The notes beneath the pieces are model-generated. The model worked only from the letters and a program-made list of their open reading frames with translations, did no database searches and was not told the DNA's origin. A stretch of DNA of 64,000 nt from assembly GCA_903847585.1 (NCBI GenBank), contig CAINEC010000048.1, forward strand, positions 24,189-88,188. The letters run 5' to 3'. The position numbers and the translations under genes are program-made. Source of the DNA: an uncultured Bacteroidota bacterium. GTDB lineage: Bacteria > Bacteroidota > Bacteroidia > AKYH767-A > OLB10. This document shows, piece after piece, positions 61,501-64,000 of the stretch (the stretch's first letter is position 1; each line of letters starts with the position of its first letter).

Positions 61501-61758
61501 CTACAAATTCAGTGATTTCCTTACAGGCTCGGAACTTCTAAATTTGCTTGACGCAATTTTATCTTCGTCAAAAACCGAATAAACTGAGGCCGTTATAATT
61601 TCGTTCAATAACGATGAATCAAAATTACAAACTGGTGATTCTTCTGAGAACACACATTTGAAAGATGAAAAATAATTTATCTCAACAGGAACGTCTTTAA
61701 ATCTGCCCATGTTTTCATTTATAACAAACAAACGAGTATCTATTTGATAATAATTCAA
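61501..61758 (-). CDS. Uncharacterised small ORF (85 aa)
   Basis: Intergenic ORF followed on the same strand by a strong terminator-like hairpin (61426-61464); no recognised family. Confidence 0.35.
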   Translation of the reverse strand: MNYYQIDTRLFVINENMGRFKDVPVEINYFSSFKCVFSEESPVCNFDSSLLNEIITASVYSVFDEDKIASSKFRSSEPVRKSLNL

Positions 61759-61892
61759 AAAGTATAAATGCTATGAAAGAACATTCGTCCAACTAAATCC
61801 ACCATTGACAACCTAGGTAATAAGCATTCACATACTAATTGAAAATAATTAAGAACATTTAAATACTTTTGAATGAACTATTTTGCCAGTAT

Positions 61893-63974
61893 ATGACGAA
61901 CGTAATCAATCCTTCAGAAAAAAATGCTCAGCGAATTTTAATTATTGGCTGGGATGCTGCCGACTGGATGATGATTGATCCGTTAATTGCCAAAGGCAAA
62001 ATGCCTAATCTTGAAAAACTAATTAGCAATGGTGTACGTGCTAACTTAGGAACACTGGAGCCAAAACTTTCACCACTATTATGGACATCCATCACAACGG
62101 GTAAGACCGCTAACAAGCATTGCATTCTGAATTTCGTAGAGCCAAAACCTGATGGCAGCGGACTTCGAATTTCACGTGCTACGACACGAAAAACAAAAGC
62201 ACTTTGGAATATTTTTTCGCAAGCAGGATTTAAAACAAATGTTGCGGGTTGGTATGCCTCTCATCCTGCTGAACCTGTCAATGGAATTATCATCAGCAAT
62301 GTTCTTTCAGAAGTAGTATCTGACAATAAAAATTTTGTTGAAGAAGGAACTGTTCATCCTTCAAACATGCAAGAGAAAATAAATGAAGGAATTCAATTGC
62401 CGAAAAATTTTCCAGATGACTTACTTTATTTTTTATTGCCAAAGCATAAAGAAATTGGCTCAAGCGACGATCGTATTTCTCAATTAAAAAAATTAATGTC
62501 GTATGCAGTAAGTATTGAGAATAGTATTGTTTCAGCAATGAAAAATTCTTCTTGGGATTTAAGCATGGTATTTTTTGAAACGATAGATACGATGGGCCAT
62601 CATTTCATGCAATACCGACCACCGCGCATGAATCATGTGAGCAATAAAGAAGAGCGATGGTTTGGTGATGTGATGGATCGCGTTTACGAATGGCATGATC
62701 AATCGTTAGGAAGAATATTAGAAGCAGCGGGTAAAGACACTACCGTTATACTCTTATCTGATCACGGATTTCACATCGGAGAAATGCGTCCTAATCTGAA
62801 AGATTTAAGTCCTGAAAAACGCATGGAAAAAGAAGCAAGCTGGCATCGACCATTTGGTGTGCTGGTTGCAAGTGGACCAGGAATAAAGAAAGAAGCTGCT
62901 GTTGCGCCTTGTACAATTTTAGATGTTGTTCCAACAGCGTTAACCCTTATGGGACTTCCAATAGGAAATGATATGGATGGAAGAGCGCTTTCGGAAATTT
63001 TTTCGTTCGATGTAAAAAAGAATACGATTAATTCCTGGGATGAAATAGAAGGAGATGCTGGTTTACATCCCGATGATATGCGTCAAGATCCGAATGAGTC
63101 TGCAGCATCAATACAACAGTTAATTGACTTAGGATATTTAGCTGCATTACCTCAGGATGTGAGTGAACAGCTTGCCTTGGTTCGAAGAGAAAGTAATTTC
63201 AATCTTGCAGTATCGTTAATGTCGCAACATTTATACGATGAAGCAATTACTTATTTTAAAGTATTGCTTGATGAGTTACCAGACAATATTCGTTATGCTA
63301 CCTGTTTATCGCAATGTTATGGCGGATTAAATAAAACTTCGGAAGCTGTTAATGTACTTCGTGATTTATCTCACCGACATAAAACAAATGCAGAGGTTTG
63401 GATTGCACTTGCGCAAGCACTTGCTATTGATAGAGATATTAAAGAGTCAATTACAATTTATGCAGAGGCCATACGAATGATTGGAACATCAATGGATTTT
63501 ACAGAAGCCTTAGCAAATACCGCATTATTGCAAAATCGTTTTGATGAAGCTTATTTACATGCAAAAAAAGCAGTAGCTAAAAATCCCCATGACCCTATTT
63601 GCCATTTGATCATTGCTAAAACTGAATTATACAGAGGGAATTTTGAAGAAGCTGCTGGACATGCATTAGATGCACTGGATTTAACGCAAGCCATACCAGA
63701 AGCACATTACTTATTAGGAGTATCATTAGCATGGTATGGAGATGAAGAAAGTGCAAAACAAAGCTTAGCGTTTGCTGCTGCGTATGATAAAGAATCGCCA
63801 CAAACACCTTTATTTCAATTAGCGATTGCACGCAAAGAAGGAAATAACAGCGATGCTGAGTTATACAAGCGCAAATATGAAGAGGCTTGTTTATTAAAAG
63901 GAACAATGCATCAAAAAGAACATGCTTTTGGAGCAGAGGCTTTTGTTAGAAAATTCGGAAAAAATTTATTCTGA
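61893..63974 (+). CDS. Alkaline-phosphatase-superfamily (type I phosphodiesterase/nucleotide pyrophosphatase-like) protein with C-terminal TPR repeats
   Basis: RILIIGWDAADWMMIDPLIAKGKMPNLEKLISNGVRANLGTLEPKLSPLLWTSITTGKTANKH; LLSDHGFHIGE; TPR-like helices from ~aa 430 onward. ATG 61893 preferred. Confidence 0.9.
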   Translation: MTNVINPSEKNAQRILIIGWDAADWMMIDPLIAKGKMPNLEKLISNGVRANLGTLEPKLSPLLWTSITTGKTANKHCILNFVEPKPDGSGLRISRATTRKTKALWNIFSQAGFKTNVAGWYASHPAEPVNGIIISNVLSEVVSDNKNFVEEGTVHPSNMQEKINEGIQLPKNFPDDLLYFLLPKHKEIGSSDDRISQLKKLMSYAVSIENSIVSAMKNSSWDLSMVFFETIDTMGHHFMQYRPPRMNHVSNKEERWFGDVMDRVYEWHDQSLGRILEAAGKDTTVILLSDHGFHIGEMRPNLKDLSPEKRMEKEASWHRPFGVLVASGPGIKKEAAVAPCTILDVVPTALTLMGLPIGNDMDGRALSEIFSFDVKKNTINSWDEIEGDAGLHPDDMRQDPNESAASIQQLIDLGYLAALPQDVSEQLALVRRESNFNLAVSLMSQHLYDEAITYFKVLLDELPDNIRYATCLSQCYGGLNKTSEAVNVLRDLSHRHKTNAEVWIALAQALAIDRDIKESITIYAEAIRMIGTSMDFTEALANTALLQNRFDEAYLHAKKAVAKNPHDPICHLIIAKTELYRGNFEEAAGHALDALDLTQAIPEAHYLLGVSLAWYGDEESAKQSLAFAAAYDKESPQTPLFQLAIARKEGNNSDAELYKRKYEEACLLKGTMHQKEHAFGAEAFVRKFGKNLF

Positions 63975-64000
63975 TATTAAATTTTATTTCTGTAAAGAGA

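Overview
This window looks like a low-GC Bacteroidota chromosome. Supporting signs are T9SS-type secreted proteins, TAnnTTTG-type promoter boxes, a type III glutamine synthetase and the futalosine pathway. The first ~15 kb is a conserved housekeeping block on the minus strand: rpoC (runs off the left edge), rpoB, rplL, rplJ, rplA, rplK, nusG, secE, tRNA-Trp, tuf, four more tRNAs, hpf, a XerC-like recombinase and rpsU. The rest is mostly core metabolism: fadN/fadA/fadE-like beta-oxidation genes, psd, mqnB, a COG0720 pterin synthase with folE, fabD, purB, an ethanolamine permease with eutBC, aconitase, kup and glnN. It also holds a TonB-dependent receptor, an EVE-domain protein and an alkaline-phosphatase/TPR protein. 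The most unusual object is a single ORF (35753-37414) fusing a complete response-regulator receiver domain to a complete glutamate dehydrogenase, which suggests phosphorelay-controlled nitrogen/carbon metabolism. Other leads are: a palindrome filling the promoter spacer of a small regulator/membrane-protein operon (~49.39 kb); G5/C5 inverted repeats around the glnN promoter; a non-canonical Nramp transporter; a eukaryote-like PTPS active-site motif next to folE; a possible integrase remnant beside a DUF1016 nuclease; and several dispersed palindromic intergenic repeats. I saw no CRISPR array, rRNA operon, complete prophage or obvious defence island. All calls come from reading the sequence; no database search was run.
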